Shown: positions 17,401-24,644 of the stretch, one piece after another
How the letters are laid out: the number at the start of each line of letters is the position of its first letter
Position numbering within the stretch: the stretch's first letter is position 1
From: an uncultured Mobiluncus sp.
GTDB lineage: Bacteria; Actinomycetota; Actinomycetes; Actinomycetales; Actinomycetaceae
DNA length: 64,000 nucleotides
NCBI RefSeq assembly: GCF_947254095.1
Contig: NZ_CAMYBV010000001.1
Location: 62,001 to 126,000, forward strand
Direction of reading: 5' to 3'
Notes under the pieces: generated by a model
Database searches by the model: none
What the model saw: only the letters and a program-made list of their open reading frames with translations
Told to the model about the DNA's origin: nothing
Position numbers and translations under genes: made by a program

Positions 17401-19569
17401 GAGAGACGTCCCCCAGACCTTACGAACCTGCAGGTAACGACCCAGGGGCGGCAGGCCTTGTGACCAGGCTTCCAAATCCGGGCTGGAAACCTGCAAAGAC
17501 TGCAAAACGTCAGCAAAAGCCTCGGAGATGGCCCGTACCTGCTGACCTAGATGCCCGCCCTGGCGAGCCAGCGGCATTAAAGACTCCAAATCTGATCGGC
17601 GGTTGGGCAGATACCGGCTCAATTCAATGGCGCTGAGCACCGTGTCAGCGTGATTTGAGAATTTTTCGCGGGCGTCGTCAGTCAGGGCATCAAAATCATT
17701 CAGTCCCAGCACGGGGTTGGCGCTAATTTGTGAGCCCAAGGCTTCGGCGCGCATTCGTAGGGCGTTGAGGTCCTCCAACAGGTCCGCTACCTTGTTGGGG
17801 GTGACCGGCCCGTTGAGGTAGGGCTGTAACTGCGCCAACACGGCCTTGCGACGACTGTTACGGGTAAAACCACCGGAGGCTTCCGCGTGGCGGGCATCCA
17901 TTAACAAATCCAGGTCTTTACCGGAGCGATAGGCGGGAGCGGCAATTTCCAACAGGGGAGTGGCCTCGTCCCACAAGTCTCGTAGGGACTGCTGCAAAGT
18001 TTCAATGCTAGAAGTGACTGCGTGGCGTTCCGCTTCGGTCAGTTCCACGGGAGCCCTGCCGTATCCAATCTCTAGCAAGTCGAGCCAGCGGGCAAAAATC
18101 GGCCAGGCTTGCAGTTCAGAAGTGGCAGACATGATTTCCAGCACGGCGGGATGGGCTTGGGTAATGGCTTGTTCCAGGGCTTTCAACGTCAATTTCAGTT
18201 CCATGCGGTCCACGCTGCGCGCGGTCTCGCCGACCAGGGACCAGGGATTAGCGCCGAGGCCGTTCACCGAGTTGGCATCCAGATTTGCCAGTTCTTTACC
18301 AAGTTTCACCGCGGCGGACCGGTCATGAGACAGGTAGGGGAAGTTCGGAGCCGCCGCCAGACGGCCTGCCAAAACGCGTTCCTCGGGCTCCAGCTCAGCG
18401 GCGGTCATGATTTGCGCGGTATAGGCCTGCCACGCGGAAACATGGTTGGGGCCGACCTCGTGAATCTGGTTGAGGTACAGATCCAAATCTTGAGACAAGG
18501 TTTTCAGGGAAGCCCGGCAGGAATCGAGGTAACCCGCGTCAGCGTTGACCGGCCGATCCCAAGCCGCTCGAAGCAACGCCCGGCTGCGCTCATCACGGTC
18601 GGCGGCTTGCGCGTCGAGGGTGAGGAACACGTGTTCAAACCCGGCTTTGCGAACCCGGCTGCGCAGATGCTTAAGGCTGGTACGGCTGCCCACCACAAGC
18701 ACGGAGTGTTGCTGCACAAGGGACTGTGCCAGGGTGTTTACGACAGCATCGGTTTTGCCGGTCGCCGGGGCCCCAGAAAGAATGAGGCTGTGTCCTTGAC
18801 CAAAAAATTTCGGCACCTGCAGTTGTTTACGGTCGGCTTTTAGCGGTGCGAAAATATCTGCAGCCAGGGGAGCAGTATCTGCGGTATCCGCGGAAAGTTG
18901 GGTGGGGGCGCTGCTGGCGGCATAGCGCTGCACTAGGGCGGAGCTGCGGTAGTCCTCAAGGTGGGCTTTCAGGTCGGACAGCGCCGGCGACCAACTGAGA
19001 TGAGCCAATCCCACGGCAGCTTGGCGTTCCAGGTGCATTTTGGCCCTAAGAGGACTGTCTTGGAGAGCTTGCTCTAAGGCGTCGAGAATGGCGTCGAGAT
19101 TGAGGCCGCGGGCGGTTCGGCCCGCCCCGACCCAGCGGGACGGAATCTGAAACTTTTGCTGCAAGAGGCGTACCAACGTGCTGTTGAGCTGCAGTTTTTC
19201 GTCCTTAGACAGCCGTAAGTAGCCCACCGAACGGTCAAGGTCGGGGGTCAGGCGGGACTGAAAAATCGGAAATCGAAGATTGCCACGATTCGCGGCGAGA
19301 AAGCCGAAAGCCAGCTGTAAATCCAGTCCATCACGCCGGTTTGCCAAGAGCCAATGCCAGTGTTCGGCGGTGGTGAGCTGCGCCTCTGTGCCCCCATCGG
19401 CGGCAGAAAGCGGGAAAATACCGCCGGTGCGCAGCTGGCGATAGGTCGCGTTCAGGGAATCGGTGGAAAAAGGAAAAGTTAGTGCGGCGGCGGGAGAAGC
19501 CAGGGGAGTGACTCCGACCTGTGTATCAGTCAGAGATAGCGCCCATCCCCGGGAGGCTGCGTCCGTCAC
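14470..19569 (-). CDS. Giant divergent DUF4011/DUF3320-type helicase-nuclease-like protein
   Basis: The 1,699-residue protein resembles the multidomain family DUF4011 - SF1-type ATPase - Vsr-like nuclease (REase_MTES_1575) - DUF3320. Residues ~80-230 resemble DUF4011; a Walker A (GAPATGKT) sits near 266-273. A Walker B candidate (LVILDAAELP) keeps the Asp but lacks the adjacent catalytic Glu. The second ATPase half has lost recognisable SF1 motifs. A Vsr-like segment (LRLDLAVRG...AWDREVGIPQYLLEHCGF) follows around 1190-1290. After a long Pro/Ala/Ser-rich linker, a DUF3320 domain and winged-helix-like tail close the protein. Relatives are often found in defence contexts, but this one sits among housekeeping genes. 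The GTG start at 19569 is chosen for the AGGGGAA 5 bases upstream. Function is not established. Confidence 0.75.
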   Translation of the reverse strand: MTDAASRGWALSLTDTQVGVTPLASPAAALTFPFSTDSLNATYRQLRTGGIFPLSAADGGTEAQLTTAEHWHWLLANRRDGLDLQLAFGFLAANRGNLRFPIFQSRLTPDLDRSVGYLRLSKDEKLQLNSTLVRLLQQKFQIPSRWVGAGRTARGLNLDAILDALEQALQDSPLRAKMHLERQAAVGLAHLSWSPALSDLKAHLEDYRSSALVQRYAASSAPTQLSADTADTAPLAADIFAPLKADRKQLQVPKFFGQGHSLILSGAPATGKTDAVVNTLAQSLVQQHSVLVVGSRTSLKHLRSRVRKAGFEHVFLTLDAQAADRDERSRALLRAAWDRPVNADAGYLDSCRASLKTLSQDLDLYLNQIHEVGPNHVSAWQAYTAQIMTAAELEPEERVLAGRLAAAPNFPYLSHDRSAAVKLGKELANLDANSVNGLGANPWSLVGETARSVDRMELKLTLKALEQAITQAHPAVLEIMSATSELQAWPIFARWLDLLEIGYGRAPVELTEAERHAVTSSIETLQQSLRDLWDEATPLLEIAAPAYRSGKDLDLLMDARHAEASGGFTRNSRRKAVLAQLQPYLNGPVTPNKVADLLEDLNALRMRAEALGSQISANPVLGLNDFDALTDDAREKFSNHADTVLSAIELSRYLPNRRSDLESLMPLARQGGHLGQQVRAISEAFADVLQSLQVSSPDLEAWSQGLPPLGRYLQVRKVWGTSLSSEDSTLDDILAFRALTPQLRALGLDDLVGWVAEGKLSGMAIQGVLEHALSVAAVRERQRALVQQGFEPETHAAQVERLSLNCTETRREIVNQVIAAAGGFAQRADKQILRRFGARLRDKDFSIRQALHDDLEGVLTRTPIVGLTPLEVITHLPDFAEETARFDALVILDAAELPSGAVVKALAGATQAIFVATLPATASFAKGRARSVYEAAKSAGFPEYELTARYGQDLTSTPGHLARLLRPGKLDTWPVAQVQAHPVSILEFPAVHRPLPLDLASENPGWSGLGADYVWFEKAGNLLMNLCLKNRGKSITALTWTSELAGGIRWYLDEANRQGEINLMNLRVTHLGAATAAFPNAISTAPGLGGGYNDGEGQAPCDLLVCFLGSTAQPEPIKTSLGRDLSLAWTQALLQTNGQVLFVVNRDLDQSELPALLQDVLNTPGTERDTSPVSAVRDYLAKLLGHAGLEVRTNLGPAPLRLDLAVRGDAGAPWLGLILDSPEQLQVRSAWDREVGIPQYLLEHCGFGAIEHVYLTQLMENTDEVTRRLVSIALDLAFPGDVTDGSVASDDRYTSPSRIAAAQNNRGDEPWEVPDEDAWDLPLPLREALARLQANKPTVAPAPTESPAETATLPREPQPEPSAPTPPPATQPSARIEDLPPAAQRKTSSTLPVIADMPPDAFTHLNRRELTETRDAPTLGDQLGVQETDLFMELAHSSGPDAKLGKISKPGLGAFSPLFAPEVPKDSSEKSAVVSASAPPLKNPVPPPSAPAVSEPTTPSFTAQIPANTGAKSVPQPFVPRGKPLQNRGSKEVLDDLQDPANAAAVADALSQVLYTEGPIGAPRLAKLVADAFGMQRLHSKRRQRILELLDSEVHQTVTKFGTFVWPAGTSAQEFTVFRTGSIYGQRALVDICDEEFNNALTWVIDTQQPLEDETSEAVARVLDLTPARTDIRQRMQAGLKSLEQAGRLRRQAGHLYLQ

Positions 19570-19740
19570 TGTACTTCCCCTCTGACCTGATTGCCATCTC
19601 AATACTTACGTGCAAATGCCATTTTAGAGCCTGGATTACCGTTCTAGCTTGTGACAGACCGAAAGGTAACAAATCGGTTAACTTTTTTGCGGCGGTTCCA
19701 CTAAAGTAGAGATATCGAAATTTTCTCAAAGGAGGACGAA

Positions 19741-20187
19741 GTGTCGGACACGATTCCAGGACCGGACCCTACTGAAACTGCTGTTTTCGGGGCTATAGGT
19801 GGCGTTCCTGAGGCGGAACCAGAACTGGGTAAGCGGGTTTTGTCCTCCGCTGACGAGGAGGCTGTCGCGGCTCTGCCGGCAGGTTCGGCACTGCTAATCG
19901 TGCAGCGCGGCCCCTCCGCAGGAGCGCGTTTCCTGCTTGATACGGACCGCATTACCGCAGGCCGGCACCCCAAGTCGGATATTTTCCTCGACGATGTGAC
20001 GGTTTCGCGCCGGCATTGTGAGTTCCTTCGCCAAGACAACGGTTACTTGGTTCGTGACGTCGGCTCCCTCAACGGCACCTATATTGACCGCGAAAGAGTC
20101 GAGTCACACCTGCTGGCACCGGGGGAGGAAGTCCAGATTGGCAAGTTTCGTTTGGCTTACTACCCGGCGGTGAATTTTAAGAAATGA
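19741..20187 (+). CDS. garA: FHA-domain metabolic regulator, GarA/OdhI type
   Basis: GarA/OdhI binds and inhibits 2-oxoglutarate dehydrogenase and acts on glutamate enzymes; Ser/Thr kinase phosphorylation of an N-terminal Thr makes it fold on its own FHA domain and turns it off. The 148-residue protein has a short disordered N terminus with TETAVF (T13 the likely phosphosite) and an FHA domain from about residue 60 with GRHPKSDIFLDD, VTVSRRHCEF and VGSLNGTYIDRE, ending in EVQIGKFRLAYY. These match GarA closely. The GTG start has AAAGGAGG 5 bases upstream. The merR gene overlaps its stop by 4 bases, as in the garA-Rv1828 region of mycobacteria. Relative to the ETTSVF site recalled for M. tuberculosis GarA, a Glu replaces the first of the two Thr. 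Confidence 0.92.
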   Translation: MSDTIPGPDPTETAVFGAIGGVPEAEPELGKRVLSSADEEAVAALPAGSALLIVQRGPSAGARFLLDTDRITAGRHPKSDIFLDDVTVSRRHCEFLRQDNGYLVRDVGSLNGTYIDRERVESHLLAPGEEVQIGKFRLAYYPAVNFKK

Positions 20188-20921
20188 ACCAGGTAGCCCG
20201 AAAGGTCAATGACGTTGGCAGCTCGTGGCCCCCGGAGGTAAGTCATGAGCCGACTATGTCCATTGGACGAGTCCATGAGATCATCGTGAAGGAATTTCCT
20301 TCAGTATCTCAGGCTAAGCTACGCAATTTTGAGAAGCACGGGATTGTCTGCCCAGCCCGTATGTCCAACGGCTACCGCGGCTATTCTCTGGCCGATGTGG
20401 AGCGCATTCGCTACGCCCTGCAAGCCCAGCGTGACAGTTACCTACCGCTGAACCAGATTGGTGAAAATTTGCGGCTGCTGGATTTGGGGGAGGAACCCCT
20501 GCCGGTACAGCCGGTCATGCGGGTCGTGGCTTCGGAGGGTGAGATGCGTCTGCCCGTAAGCTCACGAATTACGCTGCAAGATTTGCTGGTTTATACCGGG
20601 GCTTCCGAGGAACTGCTGGAAAAGGCAGTCAATGCGAAACTCATTAGCCCGGATTTTTCCTCCCGGTTTTCCTCCGGTACAGTCGCGGTGGTGCAGGCTT
20701 TGGAAGTCTTAGAGAAGCAGGGTATCGAGCCACGCAATTTACGCTCCGTTTACTCGGCCATAAATGCGATTTTGGATTTAATTGACCGGGTGGTGGCCCC
20801 GGAACGGCAAAAAAATAACGCCGCAGCCAAGGATCGTGCCCAGATACGGGCGGTGGAACTTTCGGCGCAATTGGCGTCTCTGGCCGAGGCATTGCTGAGC
20901 GTCGGAGTCGAGGAACTGTAG
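20184..20921 (+). CDS. MerR-family regulator, Rv1828-like
   Basis: The 245-residue protein has an N-terminal MerR winged helix (about residues 25-95) with TMSIGRVHEIIVKEFPSVSQ, the KLRNFEKHGIV turn and GYRGYSLADVERIRYAL. The rest is a helical dimerisation and effector region with no metal-binding cysteines. It begins at an ATG overlapping the garA stop (ATGA); an internal ATG at 20256 is a possible second start. Neighbours match the garA-merR pair of mycobacteria, whose MerR is a DNA-binding regulator of unsettled role. The 25-bp palindrome 44 bases after this gene is a good candidate operator for it or for the second MerR. Confidence 0.85.
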   Translation: MNQVARKVNDVGSSWPPEVSHEPTMSIGRVHEIIVKEFPSVSQAKLRNFEKHGIVCPARMSNGYRGYSLADVERIRYALQAQRDSYLPLNQIGENLRLLDLGEEPLPVQPVMRVVASEGEMRLPVSSRITLQDLLVYTGASEELLEKAVNAKLISPDFSSRFSSGTVAVVQALEVLEKQGIEPRNLRSVYSAINAILDLIDRVVAPERQKNNAAAKDRAQIRAVELSAQLASLAEALLSVGVEEL

Positions 20922-20964
20922 CTATTGCTGCTGGGTGCGGAAATGGGTTTGTTTCCCGGCCTAG

Positions 20965-20989
20965 CTTGCACTTAAACTTTAAGTGCAAG
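20965..20989. promoter_or_regulatory. Perfect 25-bp palindrome between the two merR genes
   Basis: A 12-bp arm (CTTGCACTTAAA, 20965-20976) is mirrored exactly at 20978-20989 around a single C. It lies 22-46 bases upstream of the candidate -35 of the second merR gene. The single central base suits a protein-bound DNA operator better than an RNA hairpin. MerR proteins bind long dyads, so self-control by one of the flanking MerR proteins is the simplest reading. Confidence 0.6.
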
Positions 20990-21010
20990 GTTTGGGCGCG
21001 CCGCGCACAT

Positions 21011-21038
21011 TTGCCCACGTTTCTATGGTGCATAATCT
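21011..21038 (+). promoter_or_regulatory. Candidate promoter of the second merR gene
   Basis: TTGCCC (21011-21016) and TAATCT (21033-21038) are 16 bases apart, 31 bases upstream of the TTG start. A second A+T-rich hexamer TAAAAT follows at 21038-21043. A short spacer fits MerR-controlled promoters only loosely. Confidence 0.4.
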
Positions 21039-21069
21039 AAAATAGAAACACACTTGAACGGAGGTTGCC

Positions 21070-21636
21070 TTGGAAAAGCCAAGCAAGTCTGGAGTACCGC
21101 AGATAAAGCAGGGGATGCTGTTTGGTGAAACCCTGCCGGTCATCGACGAAGAAACCGGTTTTCGCGGACCGACTGCCTGCAAGGCAGCTGGGATTACCTA
21201 TCGGCAGCTCGACTACTGGGCTCGTACCGGTTTAGTGGAACCTTCCGTGCGCAATGCCCGCGGTTCGGGCTCACAGCGGCTCTATTCTTTCCGAGACTGT
21301 CTGCTACTTAAGGTGGTTAAGCGCCTGCTCGACACCGGCGTCTCCCTGCAACAGATTCGCGTGGCCGTAGCGACCTTGTCAAAGATGGGGGTGGAAGACC
21401 TGGCGGGGATTACTCTCATGAGTGATGGCGCTTCGGTCTACGCCTGTACGTCACAAGACGAAGTCATCGACTTGGTGCAAGGCGGCCAGGGTGTGTTCGG
21501 CATCGCGGTGGGCCGCGTCTGGCACGAAATTGAGGGCGAGCTGGCGCAGCTGCCCGTAGAGAACATCAATGACGACAACGTGGTAGTTCGCGATGAACTG
21601 GCGGAGCGCCGCGCGCGTCGTCGCCAAGTCAGCTAA
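21070..21636 (+). CDS. MerR-family regulator, Rv1830-like
   Basis: The 188-residue protein has a MerR winged helix near residues 30-100: FRGPTACKAAGITYRQLDYW, ARTGLVEPS, then GSQRLYSFRDCLLLKVVKRLLDTG. The C-terminal half (SDGASVYACTSQDEVIDLVQGGQGVFGIAV) resembles the conserved effector part of the Rv1830 branch, which has been linked to cell-division timing in mycobacteria. The TTG start is chosen for GGAGG 5 bases upstream. It is separated from the garA-merR pair by 148 bases holding the palindrome and its own candidate promoter, and it is followed by a strong terminator. In mycobacteria a DUF151 nuclease gene sits between the two merR genes; here it is absent. Confidence 0.87.
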   Translation: MEKPSKSGVPQIKQGMLFGETLPVIDEETGFRGPTACKAAGITYRQLDYWARTGLVEPSVRNARGSGSQRLYSFRDCLLLKVVKRLLDTGVSLQQIRVAVATLSKMGVEDLAGITLMSDGASVYACTSQDEVIDLVQGGQGVFGIAVGRVWHEIEGELAQLPVENINDDNVVVRDELAERRARRRQVS

Positions 21637-21660
21637 CAGTTTTTCTGGTTCACAAGCGCG

Positions 21661-21678
21661 GTGCCAAAACTTTGGCAC
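21661..21678 (+). repeat. Short perfect dyad after the second merR gene
   Basis: GTGCCAAA-AC-TTTGGCAC is an 8-bp perfect dyad with a 2-base centre, 25 bases after the merR stop and 8 bases before the terminator stem. It could be an RNA hairpin or a regulator site. Confidence 0.45.
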
Positions 21679-21685
21679 GACAGTG

Positions 21686-21735
21686 GTGTCCCGGTCGGAG
21701 GTTAGGGAGATGCGTTTCGACCGGGACACTTTTTT
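21686..21735 (+). terminator. Strong intrinsic terminator of the second merR gene
   Basis: A 12-bp stem (21686-21697 with 21718-21729, GTGTCCCGGTCG) with a 20-base loop is followed directly by six T residues. Confidence 0.9.
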
Positions 21736-21916
21736 GTGCGCGTGCCCTAGGGGAATGAGCAGGACAGACGCGCTATATATAAAATGACATAATATATATT
21801 ATCGGATTGGAGGGGCGCGGCGAGGTAGCAATCCCAACACTCCGGCACCGCCCTTGAGCAAAAATCCGTCAAATCGGTTAGAATGAACCGCTAAGCATTA
21901 CAAGGAGGCACTTATC
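21736..21916. other. Intergenic region before rbpA with an A+T island
   Basis: Between the merR terminator and rbpA lies a 29-base stretch (21774-21802) of almost pure A and T inside otherwise G+C-rich DNA, containing TATATATAAAAT and AATATATATTAT. It includes good -10 matches and may hold a distal rbpA promoter. No coding frame with support is seen. Confidence 0.5.
21854..21884 (+). promoter_or_regulatory. Proximal rbpA promoter
   Basis: TTGAGC (21854-21859) and TAGAAT (21879-21884) are 19 bases apart, a long but possible spacer. The -10 is 32 bases upstream of the GTG start, leaving room for the strong AAGGAGG. Confidence 0.5.
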
Positions 21917-22267
21917 GTGGCTGATCGCGCATTACGCGGGATGCGTATGGGTTCCAATTCTCTCGAGTCCGAAGAAGGCGTGGTTTTTGTCGAACGCCAA
22001 AACGTGGACTACACCTGCCCGGAAGGCCACGCCTTCGACGTCCCTTTCGCGATCGACGCCGAAGTACCCGACTCTTGGGAATGTCCGGTCTGCTCGAAAA
22101 CTGCAATCCGCAACGGTGTGGAAGACTTCCAAGAAGAAAAAACTACTAAGCCGCAGCGCACCCATTGGGAACAGCTGATGGATCGGCGCAGCGAAGAGGA
22201 ACTACAGATTCTGTTGGACGAACGTCTGGAAGCCCTGCGCACCGGCCGGCGCCATTACGGACGTTGA
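21917..22267 (+). CDS. rbpA: RNA polymerase-binding protein RbpA
   Basis: Actinobacterial transcription factor that binds the sigma-A holoenzyme and steadies the open promoter complex. The 116-residue protein has the N-terminal tail, a core with a zinc-site-like set C34, H38, C56, C59 (CPEGH and CPVC), a basic linker (THWEQLMDRRS) and the C-terminal sigma-interaction helix EEELQILLDERLEALR. Length is as expected. The GTG start follows AAGGAGG by 8 bases. It is monocistronic, between a terminator upstream and a two-way terminator downstream, and faces the convergent ppm1-lnt-helY group, an arrangement like that of mycobacteria. Confidence 0.96.
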   Translation: MADRALRGMRMGSNSLESEEGVVFVERQNVDYTCPEGHAFDVPFAIDAEVPDSWECPVCSKTAIRNGVEDFQEEKTTKPQRTHWEQLMDRRSEEELQILLDERLEALRTGRRHYGR

Positions 22268-22277
22268 AAGTACCCTA

Positions 22278-22311
22278 TTTTCTTTATCGGGCGGTTTCTG
22301 CCCCAAGAAAA
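22278..22311. terminator. Bidirectional terminator between rbpA and ppm1
   Basis: An outer stem TTTTCTT (22278-22284) with AAGAAAA (22305-22311) encloses GGGC/GCCC. Each strand therefore ends its hairpin in a T-rich run, serving rbpA on plus and ppm1 on minus. Confidence 0.75.
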
Positions 22312-22324
22312 TGACATAACACTA

Positions 22325-23068
22325 TCAATGTTGGCAAAGTTCCCGGACCCGCCACCGGGCGACTTCCAGGAACGCTTCCTTGATGATTGACCCGCTCATT
22401 TTCGAGGTACCCGCCCGGCGTTCCACAAAGGTGATGGGCACTTCCACAATCTTGCCCCCCGCCCGGCGCGTCCGCCAGGTCATCTCAATCTGGAAACCAT
22501 ACCCTTTTGATTCAATCGCGTAACGCTGCAGTAAACGGTTCAGGAAATCGACCCGGTAGACCCGAAAACCCGCCGTCGTGTCGGCTACGCCCAGCCCCAG
22601 AACCACGTTGACATAAAAACTGCCCGCCCGGCTCAGCAGCTGGCGCGAGGCAGACCAGCCCGCGGTCGCTCCCCCACGCCGCCACCGCGAGCCGATGACC
22701 AAATTCGGACGACCGCTGCCGTGAGCTAGGGCCAAAAGACGGGGTAAGTCCCGAGGCTGGTGCGAACCGTCGGCGTCGAATTCCCCGACCCAGGTAAATC
22801 CGTGACTGTCCGCCCAGGCAAACGCCGCCAAATACGCCGGTCCTAGACCTTCCTTGCCCGCCCGGTGCAACACGTGGAGCTGCGGGTGGTCCGCGGCCAA
22901 AGCGTCTGCCAGCTGACCGGTACCGTCAGGCGAGTTATCGTCGACAACGAGGACGTGAATCCCTGGCGCTTGGGCCAACACCTCTGCGGTAATCCATTCC
23001 AGGTTTTCCCGCTCGTTATAAGTCGGGATGGCGATAACAGTTTTCGCGTTGAGGTTAGTGCGTTCCAC
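22325..23068 (-). CDS. ppm1: Polyprenol-phosphate mannosyltransferase Ppm1 (GT2)
   Basis: Transfers mannose from GDP-mannose to polyprenyl phosphate, the donor for lipomannan-type glycolipids and mannosylated proteins. The 247-residue soluble domain shows AIPTYNERENL (residues 13-23), VVDDNSPDGT (41-50) and the metal-binding EFDADGSHQP (D98, D100), with AGFRVYR and KGYGFQIEMTWR later. It lacks the C-terminal membrane domain of eukaryotic-like DPM synthases. The start is GTG and overlaps the 3' end of lnt by 14 bases. In M. tuberculosis the Lnt-like and Ppm domains are one protein; here they are separate but translationally coupled. Confidence 0.93.
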   Translation of the reverse strand: MERTNLNAKTVIAIPTYNERENLEWITAEVLAQAPGIHVLVVDDNSPDGTGQLADALAADHPQLHVLHRAGKEGLGPAYLAAFAWADSHGFTWVGEFDADGSHQPRDLPRLLALAHGSGRPNLVIGSRWRRGGATAGWSASRQLLSRAGSFYVNVVLGLGVADTTAGFRVYRVDFLNRLLQRYAIESKGYGFQIEMTWRTRRAGGKIVEVPITFVERRAGTSKMSGSIIKEAFLEVARWRVRELCQH

Positions 23069-24644
23069 GTTTCCAACTTTCTGACAGAGCTAATAATACT
23101 TGTAAAACTGCAGCTAGGACGACCAATACCAGCGAGCCTAGTCCGAGCAGTCCCCCGATGGCGGTGGCGGGGGTAGTTCCGCTGCGCAAAGGAATGTCCG
23201 TTACGAAACTGCCGGCCGTAAAGTTCGGAATGACCCGGCCTACAATCTGTCCGCGGGCGTCAATCCGCGCGGTGGAATCCATGGTGGATACTTGAATCGT
23301 GTCTAAGCCGTGTTCGGCAGCACGGAACCGCGCGATAGCGAGCTGCTGGTCAGCTTGGTCGGAAGAACCGAAGAAAGAATTCGATGTCGGCACGTAGAGG
23401 AAGTTCGCGCCGGTGACCGCTTGGCGCACTAGGTCGTCGTCGGCGATTTCGTAACAAATCGGGCTGGCGAGGCGCACGTCTTGACCGGCCAGCGAGACTT
23501 CTAGCTGGGCCACACTTTCGCCAGCGGCCAAGTCTGTGGGAACCAGAGCGGCGAAAGTGGGAATGACCGCCGCAAAGAACTTCCGCCAAGGCAGGTACTC
23601 GCCGAAAGGAACCAGGTGTTTTTTGGCATACGTGTCTCGGACCTGACCGTTTTCCCACACCAAGATGGTGTTTTGCAAGGAAGTTGTGTTGGTTTCGGCG
23701 AGATTGGGTACGCCCGGTCCGCGCGCCCCCGCCCCTAACGTTCCGGTGATGAGCGGGGCTTGGAAAGCCGCGATGACTTCGTTCACCAGTGCGGCGGCAC
23801 GAGGGCTGGTGCGCGGATCCACGTCGGCCGCGTTTTCCGCCCACAGCACCACGTCGACGTGTTGAGCTGTCCGTTGACGCAAGCGCAAAGATTCATTGAC
23901 GTGGTTATTCAGCACTTCGTAGAGCTGCCCGTAAGCCGTTTGCGGCTCACGGCCCGGCGTATTGCCCTGAATCGCCGCTGCCGTGACATGCCCGGTAATC
24001 TCTGGCAACGCGGGGTGTGCCAAGTTGGGAAAAACGGTAGCTGCGATAACAGCAATGAGTGAAACTATCCGCAATGTTACGCCGCGGTGCCGGCCCAGAA
24101 TTTCCAGAATGGCAGCGGCGATGAACACGCAGACTCCGCTGACCAGCGCGCTACCGCCCCACGGCGCCCACGCCAACAGCGGGGTATCAACCAGGGCAAA
24201 AGCGAGTTTTGACCAGGGAAAACCCCCGAAAGGCAACAGGGCACGCATCTGTTCCACTCCGACCCAAGCCAAAGGCGCCCAAATCAGCCGCATCAACCCA
24301 AACAGACGGGGAAACCGCGGAATAGCCTGTTCGGCGCGCACCCACACTTGTGCAAAGAAACAGATAAACAGCGTCTCGAGAATCGTTAGGGCAATCCACG
24401 GCAGGGCCGAACCGGCAGAAACCCCGGTCCAGGTCAACTGCGGACCAAAAAAGCCCAGGCCCCACCCTGCTGACACCAACAGAACCCGGCGCCCAGATTT
24501 GCCGTGACCGTACTGCCAGCGCAAGGTTCCCAGCAGAATCATGACGGAAGGAACCAGCAACAGCCACAGATTCCAGTGCGGAAAGGCGAGGGCTCCGGCC
24601 ACTCCCCCGAAGAAAGCCAGGGGCAGAGCTATCAGAAGTCCCAC
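23055..24644 (-). CDS. lnt: Apolipoprotein N-acyltransferase Lnt
   Basis: Adds the third acyl chain to the N-terminal Cys of lipoproteins at the outer face of the cytoplasmic membrane. The 529-residue protein has about six N-terminal membrane helices (1-210), a nitrilase-like domain (about 220-490) and a final helix. The catalytic set is visible: E270 (VVLWAENAAD), K341 (YAKKHLVPFGEYLP) and C397 (SPICYEIADDD). Lipoproteins needing it are in this window (ribY and malE products). The GTG start overlaps the helY stop by 13 bases and the C terminus overlaps ppm1, so helY-lnt-ppm1 is one tightly coupled unit. Confidence 0.93.
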   Translation of the reverse strand: MGLLIALPLAFFGGVAGALAFPHWNLWLLLVPSVMILLGTLRWQYGHGKSGRRVLLVSAGWGLGFFGPQLTWTGVSAGSALPWIALTILETLFICFFAQVWVRAEQAIPRFPRLFGLMRLIWAPLAWVGVEQMRALLPFGGFPWSKLAFALVDTPLLAWAPWGGSALVSGVCVFIAAAILEILGRHRGVTLRIVSLIAVIAATVFPNLAHPALPEITGHVTAAAIQGNTPGREPQTAYGQLYEVLNNHVNESLRLRQRTAQHVDVVLWAENAADVDPRTSPRAAALVNEVIAAFQAPLITGTLGAGARGPGVPNLAETNTTSLQNTILVWENGQVRDTYAKKHLVPFGEYLPWRKFFAAVIPTFAALVPTDLAAGESVAQLEVSLAGQDVRLASPICYEIADDDLVRQAVTGANFLYVPTSNSFFGSSDQADQQLAIARFRAAEHGLDTIQVSTMDSTARIDARGQIVGRVIPNFTAGSFVTDIPLRSGTTPATAIGGLLGLGSLVLVVLAAVLQVLLALSESWKRGTH

